A stretch of DNA of 64,000 nt from Cunninghamella blakesleeana. Its lineage: Eukaryota; Mucoromycota; Mucoromycetes; Mucorales; Cunninghamellaceae. The translations under genes and the position numbers were made by a program. How positions within the stretch are numbered: position 1 is the first letter of the stretch; the number at the start of each line of letters is the position of its first letter. The DNA lies in NCBI GenBank assembly GCA_017871115.1, contig JAFCIZ010000006.1, positions 2,728,001 to 2,792,000 on the forward strand, read 5' to 3'. The notes below the pieces were generated by a model. That model was not told the origin of the DNA and did not search any database. It saw only the letters and a list, made by a program, of their open reading frames with translations. This document shows, one piece after another, positions 12,056 to 26,360 of this stretch.

Positions 12056-15000
12056 TTAAAAACAAGACCACCATTTGTTATTTTGTTTTTTCTTTAATTT
12101 ATCATGTAATTCAATATGACGGACACTATGCATAATATCAGTAAACCACCATTGAACAATAAAGGTACATAAGAAGCGAGGTAAAAATGCGACAACAATG
12201 GTAACAAAAAAGGTTAACCAAAAGGACCATTCTCCAAAGACCATATGAGCCATACCGTAAATAGTGGAAGATTTAAATGCACCATAAATAACCACCCATA
12301 AAAACACGGCTAATAATTCAATAGATATAAATACATATTGCCACCAAGTCCAGTAGTAAGTATTAAATCCTGGCATCATATTAGCAATCACAATGGCAGT
12401 GACAGCTACAGATGTAGATAACTGAAGTCCGGATTCAGGGACACCATTTGCATTAGGGCTGTTACCATATAAAAAGAAAAAGGAAAAAAAGACAACTGTA
12501 GATTGCCATATACCATCCGCAAAATAAAGCCAAAATCGAAACTTGTTATATATTTTATGTTTGATTCCAATTTCATAAACTTGAGGATATTTTTTCAAAT
12601 AAGCTGAAGTAATGGCTTGATCCGTTGCACCTTTTTTTTTTTTAAAAAAAAAAGAAAGAATTAAAAAAATGATCAAACATATATAAATTTTTTAAAAAAA
12701 TAAAAATAAAATAAACACTTTTTATCAGTGTATTACCTAAGATCACTACAGGAGCCACAGTAAATATGACATTATATAATTGTAAGAAAGAATAGTCATA
12801 AAAGATATTCCCAGAAAATTGACTATAAATTTGGAACCATAGAGAAGGAAAAACCCAAAAGATATTTTTAAAGAAAAATGTTAAAATCATTTCTCCAACA
12901 CGTTCGTAACTCCAAAATCCTTGTACCAATAAAAGTTTATGAAGGAATCTAAATTGAGCAATAGCATAATCTGCTGCCATAGATGCTTGAACACCTTCTT
13001 GACCCGCAATACCTACACCAACATTTGCCGCTTGAATCATGGATACATCATTAGCGCCATCCCCAACGGCTAAAGTTACTGCATCTTGATTTTTACGAAC
13101 CAAATCCACCATCAATGCCTTTTGTAATGGACTAACACGACAACAGACTACGCTTTTACACTGTAATGCCAATTGAAGTAATTTTAATTTCACCTCTTCT
13201 GATTCATAAATTTCCGTTAATGCTGCCCCTTCAATAATCAATGCATCTTCTTTTTCTTGATCTTCATCTTCATCGTGATGATGTCCATCTGCTGCAACCT
13301 GAATAGATTTTTGTGATAACTTTTCCAAGATGGTATCTAATTGTTGTTCAACTGTTTTATTATCATCATTACTACCACCGCGAACAACCCATAATTTCAT
13401 ATCACCATCCAACAAATTACTTGCATAACCGATATTTATAGCAGTTTCCAATTTATCACCCGTCAAGACCCAAATTTTAATTCCAGCATGTCTTAAATCT
13501 TCAATGCACTGAGGAACTCCTTCTTGTAGCTTATCTTCAATAGCTGTAGCACCTAATAAAATAAGCTCCTGTTCCATTTCATCCTGTAAAGCACTTAGCT
13601 TTTCAGCCCTTCCTTCTACTAATGTACTTGCTTCCTGCATACGATGTTGCCAATCTTGGAAAGAAGGGTCTTGTTCATCAAGGATACGATAAGCCAACAC
13701 CAAAGTACGTAAACCATCATTAGAATAATTATCAATATCTTCTTGTGTTTTTTCCATACGTGTTTTATTCTCTTCTAAATCAGGATTCAAACGGGAAAAC
13801 ATGATGTTATCAGCACCTTTACTATATAAGACAACATCGTTCCATGGAGCAGGCCGTTTTACAATCACGCTCATTCTTTTTCTTGTTGAAGTAAAATCAA
13901 AGACATGTAATAATTCATAGGTATATTCTTGTCCAAAAATGTCGACCACTAAGCGTCTGTTGGGTTTTCTTCCTATAAATGCAAATCCTACATTTCGAGC
14001 AGCTAAAACCAAGGCGGCTTCATCAGGAGATTCAGCTTTATATTCAATTTGAACTTGCAATGTATTATCCACACGATCCATTAAAAGACTATCATTATCA
14101 TCTTCTTCTAAAATTTTTATAGAGGATGCTCTACTACCTCTTTTTTTGTTTTTCTTATTTTTTTTCTTTAAAGATTTAATAGGATTCCATTTTTTTTTCT
14201 TTTGTTGTAATTGGTGTTGAATAATATTATCAGAATCTGGAAGAACGCGTGGTTTAGAAGTGGTATCTTTATCATTATCATGTTCATTTAATTCATCAGG
14301 ATTATCATTGTCATTATCATCTTCTTCATCACTATCATCATCATTTTTTTGCTCTTCCTCAACTACTTTACCATCACTTCCAATACGTTCTACCATGACA
14401 GTATGACATACAGCAAGAGAAGTAAAAAATTCAGTTAAAATAGTAGATCCTTGATGATTATCTTTCTTATCTATATTTTTTTCATTAGGGTGTGGAGCAA
14501 TAGGTAGGGAAGATAAATTGTTGATTAAATCAGGATCAGCAAATGATAATCGATTAATATCTGTACTAGAATATTTTGGTGTGAAAATACTTTCGAGAGA
14601 TTGTTTATATTCGTTAAAGATATCTAATCGTTGTTGTTCTTGTTGGTGTTGTTTTTGTGAGAGATCTTCAATTCTAATGCCTTCTAATTGTTCCTGATCA
14701 AGGTTTTTATTAGATTCGTTTTTTTCTGATGATTGTTGCTGTTGTTGTTCTTGTTGTTCACGTCTTAATCTAGCTCCTACAGCGCCTTCCGTTTCAGGCG
14801 CAAATCCATTATTTCCGTATCGTATGCCGTTAATTGTACATTCTCGAAATTCCATCACATTACGTGTTAATGTTCCAGTCTTATCCGAAAATAAATATTC
14901 AACCTGTCCAAGATCATCCGATAAATTCCACTGTTCATCATTGTCCAAAAATAAATAAATAATAAAAATTAATGGTAAATAAATAAATGCAAATAAATTT

Positions 15001-17009
15001 TTATTAGAAATATATGTCTGTTTATATTTATTACCGATTTAGGCACACAAGTAGTTTGAGAATCTTCATCCCACATATCCAGATCACTCCAAATAAAATA
15101 AGCCTGACGATTTTTTTTTTAAAAAAATAAATAAATAAATAAATAAATATCAAAAAGGAAATATCAAAAAATAAGGTTACTATATTTGTATTAATATGTA
15201 TAAATATATTATATTATATGTATGCATGCATGCATATAGCTTACTTGAAAAGTTTTGACAAATTCAATAGAAACGTATAATGAGATAGGAATAATATTTT
15301 GAAAAATAATAAGACTTGACCTATAAAAATAATAAATAAATAATAATAATAGAAAAAATCAATATACAAAATTATAAATAGATGAAATATATATATATAT
15401 ATATATAGATTGTATTTCATACCAAAAATTCATAAAACCAGCAAAAGTAGGGGAACCTTCTTGTTGAGAATATAGTTGAGACCCACCATCTTGATCATCT
15501 TGAAGTTTTAGTACACCAGCCATAATAGCACAGACTAAACATAATATAACTAAAATAACAAAGGCAATAATGATCTATTTAAAATGAGAAAAAGAGTAGA
15601 TAAAAATAAAAACAAGTTAGTCACCTTTTTTTTTTTTTTTTTTTTCTTTCTTTCTCTAAATCTTAATATATTTTTAGATTAAGATTTTTCAAAGGCTTTT
15701 TATTTTTATTTATATTTATATTTTTATTCATTACTTCGATATTCATTTCTTTTTCAATACGGCTACGCTTACTTGGCGTTTCCCCTGAGTTTAGCATAAT
15801 TTTGGTATCAGTTCCAGTAAAAACAACAAAAACAATAGCCCATTGAGTATTTCTTACAACATGACCACGTAAAATCAAATTGTCAATAGATAGAGGAGAT
15901 TTTGATTTTTCTTTTAAAAGCATATTACTGTTATCATCATTATTTTCATGGGCATTAGGGGCAGAAAAAGAAGGTGAAAGTTGCTTATCTAATTCTACCA
16001 AGGTCCCTTCATAAGCATATAAATCAGGAGTAGGTGCAGGGCTTTCAATATAAAAATGTTGTTGAAAACAATCATCGCCCGATTGAATATGCATCAAGCT
16101 GGCAACAGCGTTTCTTGGTTTTAAATTTGTTTCACCATCTAAATCTTTGGATTCTACAAAGCAAATTCCATTTTCTTCATCAGAACTTGATAATAAAATG
16201 CAATCTGCTGGGCAACTTTCTCCATTTCTTAATAAAAGGATATCCCCAACTCTGACATCTTGCGATAATAAAGGGCCAAAGTAGCCATGGTGTTCTCTAT
16301 TACTATTGTTGTTATCATTTTCTGTTGTTGTTTGTATATAGTTGGGGTTGGTATAATCCAATAAAGAATGAGTAACGGTTCCATTATACTTTGCATCTAC
16401 TTTATGACGTTGATAATCTTCAAATCCATCTTTCAAAGCTGATATGAAAACAACCACGCAGATAGGTAGTAAAGTCAATGCTGGAGATCGAACACCAAAA
16501 TAAGGCAATAATTGAATAATGGCCATAGCAAGGAAATAAAGATTAGCTGCTCTTCTAAATTGTTCAAATAAATTTTTAGGTATAAAAGTCCACCAAGTAT
16601 ATTTGGAAGTGCGGATTCTATTGGTGACATAACGTTTCTTGGGTTGTCCTTTTTTATCTTTTTCGTAATTTGGTAAAGGCAAATTGAAGAATACTCTTCT
16701 TCCACCTGTTGGTACTTGGCGTAATTTGACTGTTGTGTTTGTCCTTTTTAATGAAGTGGTTGCCGACTTTAAGGAAAATCTTTTATTATCATGTTCAAGC
16801 TGATCCAGTTCAAGCTGTTTTATATTATTATTATCAGATATCGTTATATTTTTTGCTGTTGGTGTGGTTGTTAGCTGGTGTGATAAAGAACGCTGGCTAA
16901 GCATTTCTTCATAGTGCTCATCTCTTTGTGGTACTTTACTATGTTTATTTTTTGCTCCACTAAGTTGAGTTGTGTGAAACAAGTTTTTTATTGAATCCAG
17001 TAAGGTCAT
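12056..17009 (-). CDS. P4-ATPase phospholipid flippase (Dnf1/Apt1-like)
   Basis: Type IV P-type ATPase expected to flip phospholipids to the cytosolic leaflet, at plasma membrane or Golgi/endosome, with a Cdc50-type partner. Six exons: 17009-15735, 15574-15423, 15320-15245, 15103-15035, 14930-12737 and 12630-12056, giving 1446 residues. Visible motifs are the actuator DGETNLK (about 290), TM4 motif PISL, phosphorylation site DKTGT (about 538), KGAD (about 893), [12 protein letters not shown] and [11 protein letters not shown] (about 1146). The N-terminal block [19 protein letters not shown] and [13 protein letters not shown] favour the Dnf1/Apt1 branch over Drs2 or Dnf3, though subclass is not certain. 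The nucleotide domain has a large acidic then Lys-rich insert (about 700-810). I start at 17009 because sequence upstream is low-complexity, although the frame stays open to 17231. Introns 3 and 5 end in T(n)A(n) tracts. Confidence 0.93.
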
Positions 17010-19157
17010 TCTTTTATCTTTTATTTTTAAAAAAATGATATAAATTATATATACATTTATATAATAATAATAATAATAATAATAAAAAAGGAATATGAAA
17101 AAAAAAAAAAAAAAAAGACCAAATGAATATATAAAAATGAAAAAGAAATAGAGAAATGACCTTATTAAAAAAATAAAAATAAAAGGATATAAATGAGAAA
17201 AGAAGTGAAAAATTAAAAAAAGATTAACCAATAAAATTAATAAAATTTGATAGGCAAGCTCGGCGGTGTCAGCGGAGCCTATAAATAAGTTTTTTGGCTT
17301 AGAAAAGAAAGATATTATAGTGCGGCGGAGCTTTGGTGATACTAATTGTTAAACTTTCACGGTTTAAAATAAAAAAAAATATAAATAAGCTTATTTATAT
17401 TTAAATATAGGTAATATGAAGAAAAAAATAAAAAATAAAAAAAACTCCTAGAGGACTCATATTAAAAAGGGAGACTACTTTTTTTTTTCATTTTATTTTA
17501 TGATTAATGAAAAAACATTTTCATTACTTTATTACAAGCGTTGTATATTATATATTTTATGTAACAATATCGATAGTTTGTTTTATCTTGAGGTCTTACA
17601 TATCGTTTTTTGATTTTTGATTTTTTGAAAAATACAGTATAATATAATAAATTTTATATATGATTTGATCGGCTCCTATTTTATATGGTTATATTAAACG
17701 TTATTGTAAATTATCATTAAACTTTATTTTTATAATGATCGAGTTGATGAAAAGCGATTAAAAAAGACCATGTTTTTTATACATACCCATGAATAGAAAA
17801 AAGAGGCAAGTTTTTTTATATGGACGGTTTCATGATAATTATTTCCTGTTTAAGTGGAATCCTTGCTGAGATTAAAATTATCGAAGTTTCTTTTTTAATC
17901 AAAAAATATATTTATTTATTGATCAGCATCCCTAATTAAATATATAGTAATAATATTACTTTAATAATATTATTTTGGGTGATGGAGATTAGTGATTTTT
18001 TTGAAAATAAAAAATAATTAATAGCTCGAGTAAATTCTTGTATATTTGTATTATAAAATTACTATATAGCCAATAAATATTAGCTAAAGGGTTTTAAACT
18101 ATTCAAAACAAAGTGGTGAAGATAGATATGTAATTCCAAACTATAAAAAAAAAGATGACATACACGTTCCTTTTGAAAAAACCATCTCACTATACATAGT
18201 GACGAATTTTTATTTTTTCTCATGTAAATAAATATGTCAAAGTATGTAGTTTACGAGGATATTATGCAATTAGATTACATTTTCTTCTTTTTCTCCATAA
18301 AGAGTAATAAAAAGATGTTGTGAGTGTGTCAGATGATAAAATAAAGTATAATGCTGTTTTTTTTTAAAAAAAAAAAAAAGCTTTACGAAGAAATACGCGT
18401 TTATGAAATTTAGAATAAATATATTTCAGACTTATAGAATTTATCATTTATAAATATTTTCAAGACTTATTATTATTCCCATACATATGTGATTTTATAC
18501 CTAATTAAAAAACCCCCCCTCTCAATATCAACTTTTAATCGAAAAACAACTTTTTAAAAGTTTACATGTGTACTTTTTTTTTTTTTTTTTCGCATCAGAT
18601 GACGAGTGAGTTGATTGCATTATGATAACCACTTTTTTTTATTTTGTTTTATTTACATTTTTAAAGAATATTTATTATTATTGTTTTACCAAAAATGAAT
18701 TATACCCGATAAAAGTATACTGTATTTATCAATTTGCAGTTTTTTTTTCAGAAAAGTGTTTCGTAACAAGTTGACATTTATATTTCTTAATATTTTTTTA
18801 AAACACAAGGACCATGAGAATAATTATATACATATACACAAGTAACAATTGTTTTTTTATTTATTTATTTATTTACTTTTTGCTGATTCAAGTGTAAGCC
18901 ATTACACAACCCAAAAATAAAAATAAAAAAAAATGCATGGCGTAAAATGATAACAAAATATTTTTAATGCAAAATGGCATGAAACGACAATTTTTAAAAA
19001 GACTATTTTATATATAAATAGTTCATTTTTCCACTCTTTTCTCTCATCTCTCTTCTTTACATTATATTATAATATCAATTGATTAAGTAAATAATTGCTA
19101 TTATATATATATACTATTGTTATTATTTTTAGTTTTCTCTTAGTTTATCTTATAAAA
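17010..19157. other. 2.1-kb intergenic stretch between flippase and small secreted protein genes
   Basis: Divergent promoter region with no recognisable gene. Homopolymer runs and short AT repeats dominate. There are small patches of ordinary composition, for example 17255-17350 with two GCGG-containing words. A T9A14 palindrome lies at 18357-18379. No tRNA-like or snRNA-like element was seen. Confidence 0.6.
19011..19020 (+). promoter_or_regulatory. Candidate TATA box of the small secreted protein gene
   Basis: TATATAAATA lies 138 nt upstream of the ATG at 19158 and is followed by a C/T-rich stretch (CTCTTTTCTCTCATCTCTCT) that could hold the transcription start. Motif-only call. Confidence 0.4.
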
Positions 19158-19697
19158 ATGCAAGCGATAAAATATATTGTGGTATTCGCGATGATCTTCG
19201 GGCTAACTTTGGCACAAAGTTATGATGAAAGTTATAAAATTACCTACCAAGGAAAACCTATGGGCCATAGTGATGCCTGCATTGGATTTGGGCCTGCCTA
19301 TCCTGAACGAACCTATACGATTAAAAGAGTGGCCAACTGTGATTCCCATTTGTTTTATTTAAAAGATGATACCAATGGTAAGTATATCCAATTCACGGAT
19401 GTTTATGGTGGTTGTTTAGGTGTAACTTATCCTGGGCCATTGGCTTATTTTGAGATTATCAATCAAGATGGTAAACAGTGTTTGAAGGCATATAAACACG
19501 ATGATATTGACAATCGTATTTCATTAAAAATTACGGATTGGTGGACTACTTGGAAATACTTGAAGCCTGTGGATGATGTAGATGTCTGTTTACCTGTTAA
19601 ATTCAAACAGAACAGTTTTACCAATGCATTTTTTGATCACCAGGTTTCTATTCGCCAAATTAATGCTATCGAACAAACTTTTTTTGAACATAAATAG
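19158..19697 (+). CDS. Small secreted protein of unknown function
   Basis: Single-exon gene for 179 residues. I start at the ATG at 19158 because it gives a clean signal peptide (MQAIKYIVVFAMIFGLTLAQ), with cleavage probably after AQ. The frame remains open upstream to 19095, but that extension is a second hydrophobic stretch lying past the expected transcription start. The mature part has five cysteines and a compact, non-repetitive, aromatic-rich sequence (YIQFTDVYGGCLGVTYPG, LKITDWWTTWKYLKPVDD), so a folded extracellular domain is likely. I recognise no family. A beta-trefoil-like fold is conceivable but unsupported. A strong TATA-like element upstream suggests regulated expression. Confidence 0.8.
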   Translation: MQAIKYIVVFAMIFGLTLAQSYDESYKITYQGKPMGHSDACIGFGPAYPERTYTIKRVANCDSHLFYLKDDTNGKYIQFTDVYGGCLGVTYPGPLAYFEIINQDGKQCLKAYKHDDIDNRISLKITDWWTTWKYLKPVDDVDVCLPVKFKQNSFTNAFFDHQVSIRQINAIEQTFFEHK

Positions 19698-20430
19698 TTA
19701 TATAGCTAATTAGTATTATATTGTCTTTTGTTTTTATTTGATGTTATATATATAAATTATCTATTTAAAATTGCTGGTTTATTTTATATAAAATAATAAA
19801 ATTGCAGTAATATTCGTAATATTTGAAATGGATGGTTTTATTCGTGAAAAAATCAATGCCAATTTTTTTTTTTTTTTTTTTTTTTCGATTATTTATTTAT
19901 GTAATTACTTTTATTATTATTATTATTATTATTTGTTAAAGTAGATCTATTGGTGAATAGATTATATATCAATTGTGACGTAAAAGGATGGCTGTATAAT
20001 TTATTCGTTCCAGGATTTAAATGCTCATGCACAAGTTGCTGTTTGTCTATATGATAGACGTGATGTAATATTTTAATATTTCAAGAAATAAGATATCCAT
20101 AATTATTTATTCATTCATGAAATTAAACGGTATTTTTTTTAAAGGAAAAAAAAAATAATTAAAAAAAGAGAGTAAAGAAATAAAAAAAAGAGCGGCAATT
20201 GAAATACGCTTTTAATAATTAAATAAACGTTTGATCATTTTTTTTTCTCTCTTGTATTATTTATATATTTTTTGTAATAATAAAAATATACGTTAAAATA
20301 AATATAAAAATATAATAAACCATTATTTTTATTAATTAAATCTATTTTTTATAATTTAACACAAATATATACATAAATACATATACATATACTAAAAATT
20401 ATAATATTCACATAGAAATATAGAATAGAT
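19698..20430. other. Intergenic, AT-rich, no gene seen
   Basis: 3' flank of the secreted-protein gene and promoter of the gene at 20431. It contains a run of more than 20 T at about 19863-19885 and a (TTA)n tract at about 19911-19931. The short patch at 20008-20070 is less AT-biased, but no frame through it makes sense. Confidence 0.6.
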
Positions 20431-21022
20431 ATGGCGAACCAAGACGAATTGGAAATAGAAAGTTTAATTGAACTTCAACAACGAGAAATTCAGCTAATAG
20501 CAGAAATCAAATCTTTGGAAGGGAGTGATGTAGAAGATGGGGATGATGATGATTATGATGCAAGAGGAAGCCTCGGCCATTTACGACCACCTATCCCCGA
20601 TATGCGGTTTGCCAAACAATACGAACGATCAGTAGAGGTGTTAAAAGAAAAAGGTGCCTCCAATACAGCTATATTTTTATCAACAGTTGTTAAAGATCAA
20701 ATTATTATGCAATTTATTACTGGATTCACATGGAGTTTGGCTGGACATTTATGGCGTTGGTATAAACTTCCAAAACAACGTGTTTATACTAGTAATAAAA
20801 AGGAATCTTTTTCTTATTTACGTGGTGTTAAATATGGCGTTGGCCGCTGGTTATCGTAAGTCAATAAAATTAGTATATACAGAATTTGAATAAGACTATA
20901 TAAAAACATGCATACACGTACAGATGAATAAATTGTTTTTTTTTTAATTTATTTTTGATAGAAATACATACCATAATTTGGTACATCTTCCTTCTTTAAC
21001 AAGTTCTGCCCCTGTAGCATAA
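20431..21022 (+). CDS. Small orphan protein with acidic coiled-coil N-terminus
   Basis: Two exons, 20431-20855 and 20962-21022, joined at TC|A, encode 161 residues. Residues 1-35 are Glu/Gln/Leu-rich (ELEIESLIELQQREIQLIAE) and probably form a coiled coil. An Asp-rich patch (VEDGDDDDYDARG) follows. Residues about 75-120 are hydrophobic and aromatic (IIMQFITGFTWSLAGHLWRW), compatible with one membrane or membrane-associated helix. The basic tail contains YLRGVKYGVGRWLS. I do not recognise the family. The canonical intron in a conserved frame and absence of low-complexity filler argue for a real gene. It converges on the MTQ2 gene, 195 bases away. Confidence 0.72.
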
Positions 21023-21120
21023 ATAATATAATATAATCATCCTTTTTATTATTGTTATATACAAGTATTAGGATTAATATTTAGTAAATAAAAAAAATAT
21101 TTTTACTTATTTAAATTGAT

Positions 21121-21152
<32 letters not shown>

Positions 21153-21217
21153 TATGTATATTTACAATTCTCTATACTATATTGGTTTTCTATTCTATAT
21201 ATTTTATTTTTTATTTT

Positions 21218-22338
21218 TTATTTTCGTATCTTTAAAATATATTGTTTTTCTCGGCCTGCTCTTCTTTGCATCATAATCTCTGATTTCAACCCATATGTTT
21301 CAAGTATACCCATTACTTCTTGTGGTTTGTTTTCATTGATTAATAAAAGATAAAAAATACCATTTGGAGATAATAAATCCTAATATTAGATAGTAATAAA
21401 AATTAACAAACAAAAATAAATAAATAATAAATAAATAAATAAATCATCATATAATTATATTTATATGTGCTATATACGAACAGATGGTAATAATAATTGG
21501 ATGAATCGTCATTATCATCTTAATTACCCATCTTTTATTTGTTTATACACTTACTACTGCTACTATTATTGTTTAATAATATATATGCTACTTACTTTTA
21601 CCATAGGTAATAATTGGTCCGTCACTTCCCGCCCATCAATACCACCTGCCCAGGAAGCTTCAATCCCTAAACTACCGACTTCCTCAGAAGGAGTGACAAC
21701 ATACGGAGGATTAAAACAAAGTATATCCACATTTTGATATAACCGAGAGAAAAGTCCATCCACTAATGAAGTTTGTATAGGCTCAATATCCACGTGATTC
21801 TTTTTCCCTGTATAATAGGTAGCTTGGCATGCTTTAGGATTTAAATCACTTGTTAAATAAACTATTTAAAACCATCCTCAACCCCCATACACACCAAAAA
21901 AAGTAAAGATAGAATAAATAGAATATAATGATATAAAAATGATTTAATACAGTGAATACACTTCAAAAAGTAAAACAATAAAATTGATAATAGTGACTGA
22001 TACATATAATATATTATTTATGCATAAATCCATGTTTATCTACTTACGTGCTTGATTTCCAATTATTTTGCCTAATAAAGTTATAACACAACCTGATCCA
22101 GATCTAACATATATAAAAAATAGATTTATATTAATATGTGTTTATGAATGGATAAATAAAATAATAGTTGTCAAAATAGTATGTGTTACCCTATTTCTAA
22201 ACAAAGACTTGGTTTTAAAGATTTTATTAATTCTTGATCTTCTTCTAAAGCATCCAATAATAGAAAGGTATCCTCTTTTTTATAATAGTAAATAGCAAAA
22301 TATAAATATATAATGAATATTTGTCATTATTATTACTA

Positions 22339-22373
<35 letters not shown>

Positions 22374-22456
22374 TTAACTAAATATTTACCAGCAGGTTCA
22401 TATATGTTGTCAAAATCTTTTGCTGATAAATGAGATAAATCAGGTGTTGGTATCAT
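21218..22456 (-). CDS. MTQ2: eRF1 glutamine methyltransferase Mtq2 (HEMK2/N6AMT1)
   Basis: S-adenosylmethionine-dependent methyltransferase that, with Trm112 as partner, methylates the Gln of the GGQ motif in release factor eRF1. Five exons: 22456-22390, 22274-22190, 22103-22048, 21861-21596 and 21379-21218, giving 211 residues, the usual size for this family. Motifs include the start MIPTPDLSHL...YEPAEDTFLLLDALE, SAM-binding motif I EIGSGSGCV (across the exon 2/3 junction), the acidic TSDLNPKA, and the catalytic/substrate-binding NPPYV followed by TPSEEVG. The C-terminus RRAGREKQYILKIRK matches the family. Its start is 361 bases from the divergent DAHP synthase start. Confidence 0.95.
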
Positions 22457-22817
22457 TTTAGCTATAAAAAAAAAGGAACACAAGAGCGAGAGAAAAAAAA
22501 TAGACAACAAAAAACTTAGTGAATGAATGAAAAATAAAATCGTTTTCAAAAAAAAAATATCCGGGGTTTCAATTTCTTTATTTGTCAAATTATCGCAAAT
22601 TTTTTTTTATTTAGCTCATATTAAAAGGAGAGACCCTTATTTAATTATCAAATCCATAAAATTTAAAAAGTCCTTCTTGTTCTTTTTTTCATTTTTCATC
22701 CTTCTTTTTCTTTTTAAATTATAAATAAATATACATTATTATTATCCTTTTTTATTATATATATATATTTTAAAAAAAAACCAATAGCAATTACTTAATT
22801 TAGTATATAAAATAAAT
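22457..22817. promoter_or_regulatory. Shared divergent promoter region, MTQ2 and DAHP synthase
   Basis: A 361-bp interval separates the two start codons and should hold both promoters. It is mostly poly(A)/poly(T) tracts, which often exclude nucleosomes. No clear TATA box or Gcn4 site (TGACTC) was seen. Confidence 0.55.
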
Positions 22818-24193
<1,376 letters not shown>

Positions 24194-24635
24194 ATCATAT
24201 AGTTATATTTCGTTTTTTTTTTCTTTTTTATTATGCAATTATTTTTTATTATTAAATATCCAATTTTTTTTTTCACTATTTCATTTTATCTTTTTTTTTT
24301 TTTGTTACTATTATATACTAACTCTTATCTTTTTATAACATGATTTAGAAGTTAATAAAGTTGTATTAATTTTAAATCATTTTTATTTGAAAAAAATTAA
24401 TTACATAATGAAGATTGATTGATTTATTTTTTTTTAAAAAAAAAGATGAATGAATCGATAAAAGTTTAATAGATAAAGCAATAGTAATAAAAAAAAAAAA
24501 TACACAACAGGTAGAAAAAAATGAATAATGTATATAATATATGAAATGTGTTGATGGCGAAAAGGTAAAAAAAATAATATAAAAGTAAATAATAGTAACA
24601 GGGGTCTAGAGTGTTATAAGATAATAATATAATCT
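24194..24635. other. Convergent 3' flanks of DAHP synthase and RPC40
   Basis: 442 bases between two stop codons. No gene is seen. It holds a T9A9 palindrome at 24427-24444 and several A/T homopolymers that may serve as polyadenylation signals for both transcripts. Confidence 0.6.
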
Positions 24636-26360
24636 TTACATTTCAGAAGCAATTTTTTCAATTGCTGGTTGTAACAACTTGATTTTTTCTAAAAGAACAT
24701 TAACAGCAATAACGAAAAGATCTTGAGCAGGGATAATACCAGTGGTTTCAACTTTAACTATAATGTTTTTTTTTTTAAAAAAAAAGAAAAAATATTAATC
24801 ATAAGTTTCTTTTCATTTTTTTTAAAACTCTTTTTTTTCTCCATTTTTTAAATAACTAATACTTACAGATAAAATGATCACGTACTCTTGTTAATCGTAC
24901 TTTATCTTCAAATTCTTTATGCCGTAATACTTCTCTGCTTACAGTATCTTTACGGGGATTGATCACTTTAGCCGTTTGAACACCATCCTTATTAACAATA
25001 TCTACAACACCTTCAGGGAAACAATTTTTGAATTTAATAGCATCATCACCGGTTATAGGTTTAAGAATTGTGATTTCTGGAAGTAAACGATAAGAGGCTG
25101 TAGAAACAGGTGACCATTTAGCATGTTCTTTTCCACGTCCTTTAGTACAATGTAATTCCACATCAATTTCTTGTCCTGGTCGTAATTTAGCGATTAAAAT
25201 GTCATCATGTACTGGTCGAATAGGGTCATCTGCAAATTTTTCTTCTTGATCACCTTTAGGTTCCCAAACTAATTGGCCAGAATAAACTATTATATAAAGA
25301 TTATTATATAAGCCATTTATACGTGTTTCATAACATGCTGTGTATCTTTATTTCATTTTATTAACCTATATTTACCATGACTGTTGATATATAATTTTTT
25401 AGGATCAGTTTCATCGGCAGCTGCATTAGGGTTTCTTTCACATTTAACCTTAAGTTTGAAAACAATAGTGTTTAAATCAGTTGGTCCATCATCAGCTATA
25501 TTATTGTCATTTTTGTAAAATAGAATACAATAAAATAGAATTGTATAATATTAATATTTCATGCTTTGTCCAACTATATGAGTATATATACACTTTTTTA
25601 TTTGTTTATTTCTCTCTCTACAACTATATACCTGATTTAAAATCAAATTCATGAGGAGGTGCTTTTATTGGGATTAAACCTAAGCGATGTGCTAAAACTT
25701 CATCTTGAATAATAGAAGTATTGTTCATAACATAAACATGTTCAATTGCCATAGTAGGAACCTATTTATATTGTTGATAATGAAAATAAAAAAAAGAAAG
25801 AGAAAAAGTGAAAACAATATAAATAAAAAATGTAAAAGCCATATATTTATCATTGCATTTGTATATTTAATATATATTCTTACTTCAGCTATTAATATAC
25901 GTCTAAAAGCATTGGCAATAGAAGCGTCGATGCCAATAAGATCAAATTCTACACTATGTTCAGAAAGACTGTTGATAGTAACTTTAAAATTCTATTTTAT
26001 TTTTAATAACCGTAAATAAACATTAAATAAATATTAATATCGTTTCTACAGTCCAAAATAATGTACAGAACAAGTAAAATGATATATATATATATATTAT
26101 GATTCATTCTACCTTTTTAAATTCTTCAAGATTCCAAGTATTGTCGATACCAGGATATTGGTGAGGGTAATCACTACCACTAACCTATTAAATATATGGG
26201 AGGTTTAACTATTAGTTTTGTCGACATATGAGATGATATTAATGTATATATAAGTAATCATAATAAAATAAAATATACATACGCTTGTAACTCTATCACG
26301 TTCTACAAGGACGCGAGTACGTAATAATTCAACGTTATCAGGTAATGTGGTACTAGGCAT
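24636..26360 (-). CDS. RPC40: RNA polymerase I and III shared subunit AC40 (Rpc40/POLR1C)
   Basis: Alpha-like assembly subunit shared by RNA polymerases I and III, pairing with AC19. Seven exons: 26360-26283, 26184-26113, 25991-25884, 25761-25632, 25495-25376, 25286-24867 and 24757-24636, giving 349 residues (yeast 335, human 346). Diagnostic blocks are the alpha-motif [58 protein letters not shown], the [21 protein letters not shown] block with [20 protein letters not shown], and a C-terminal helix region ending IEKIASEM. All introns are GT-AG. A T11A9 palindrome (24766-24785) sits beside the last acceptor. Confidence 0.95.

Noticed and set aside
16990..17231. N-terminal extension of the flippase starting at 17231
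   Set aside because: The added 74 residues are Phe/Ile/Tyr low-complexity from T-rich leader sequence; the ATG at 17009 begins ordinary protein sequence.
19095..19157. Upstream start for the small secreted protein
   Set aside because: It would add a second hydrophobic stretch before an already complete signal peptide; the ATG at 19158 is the better start.
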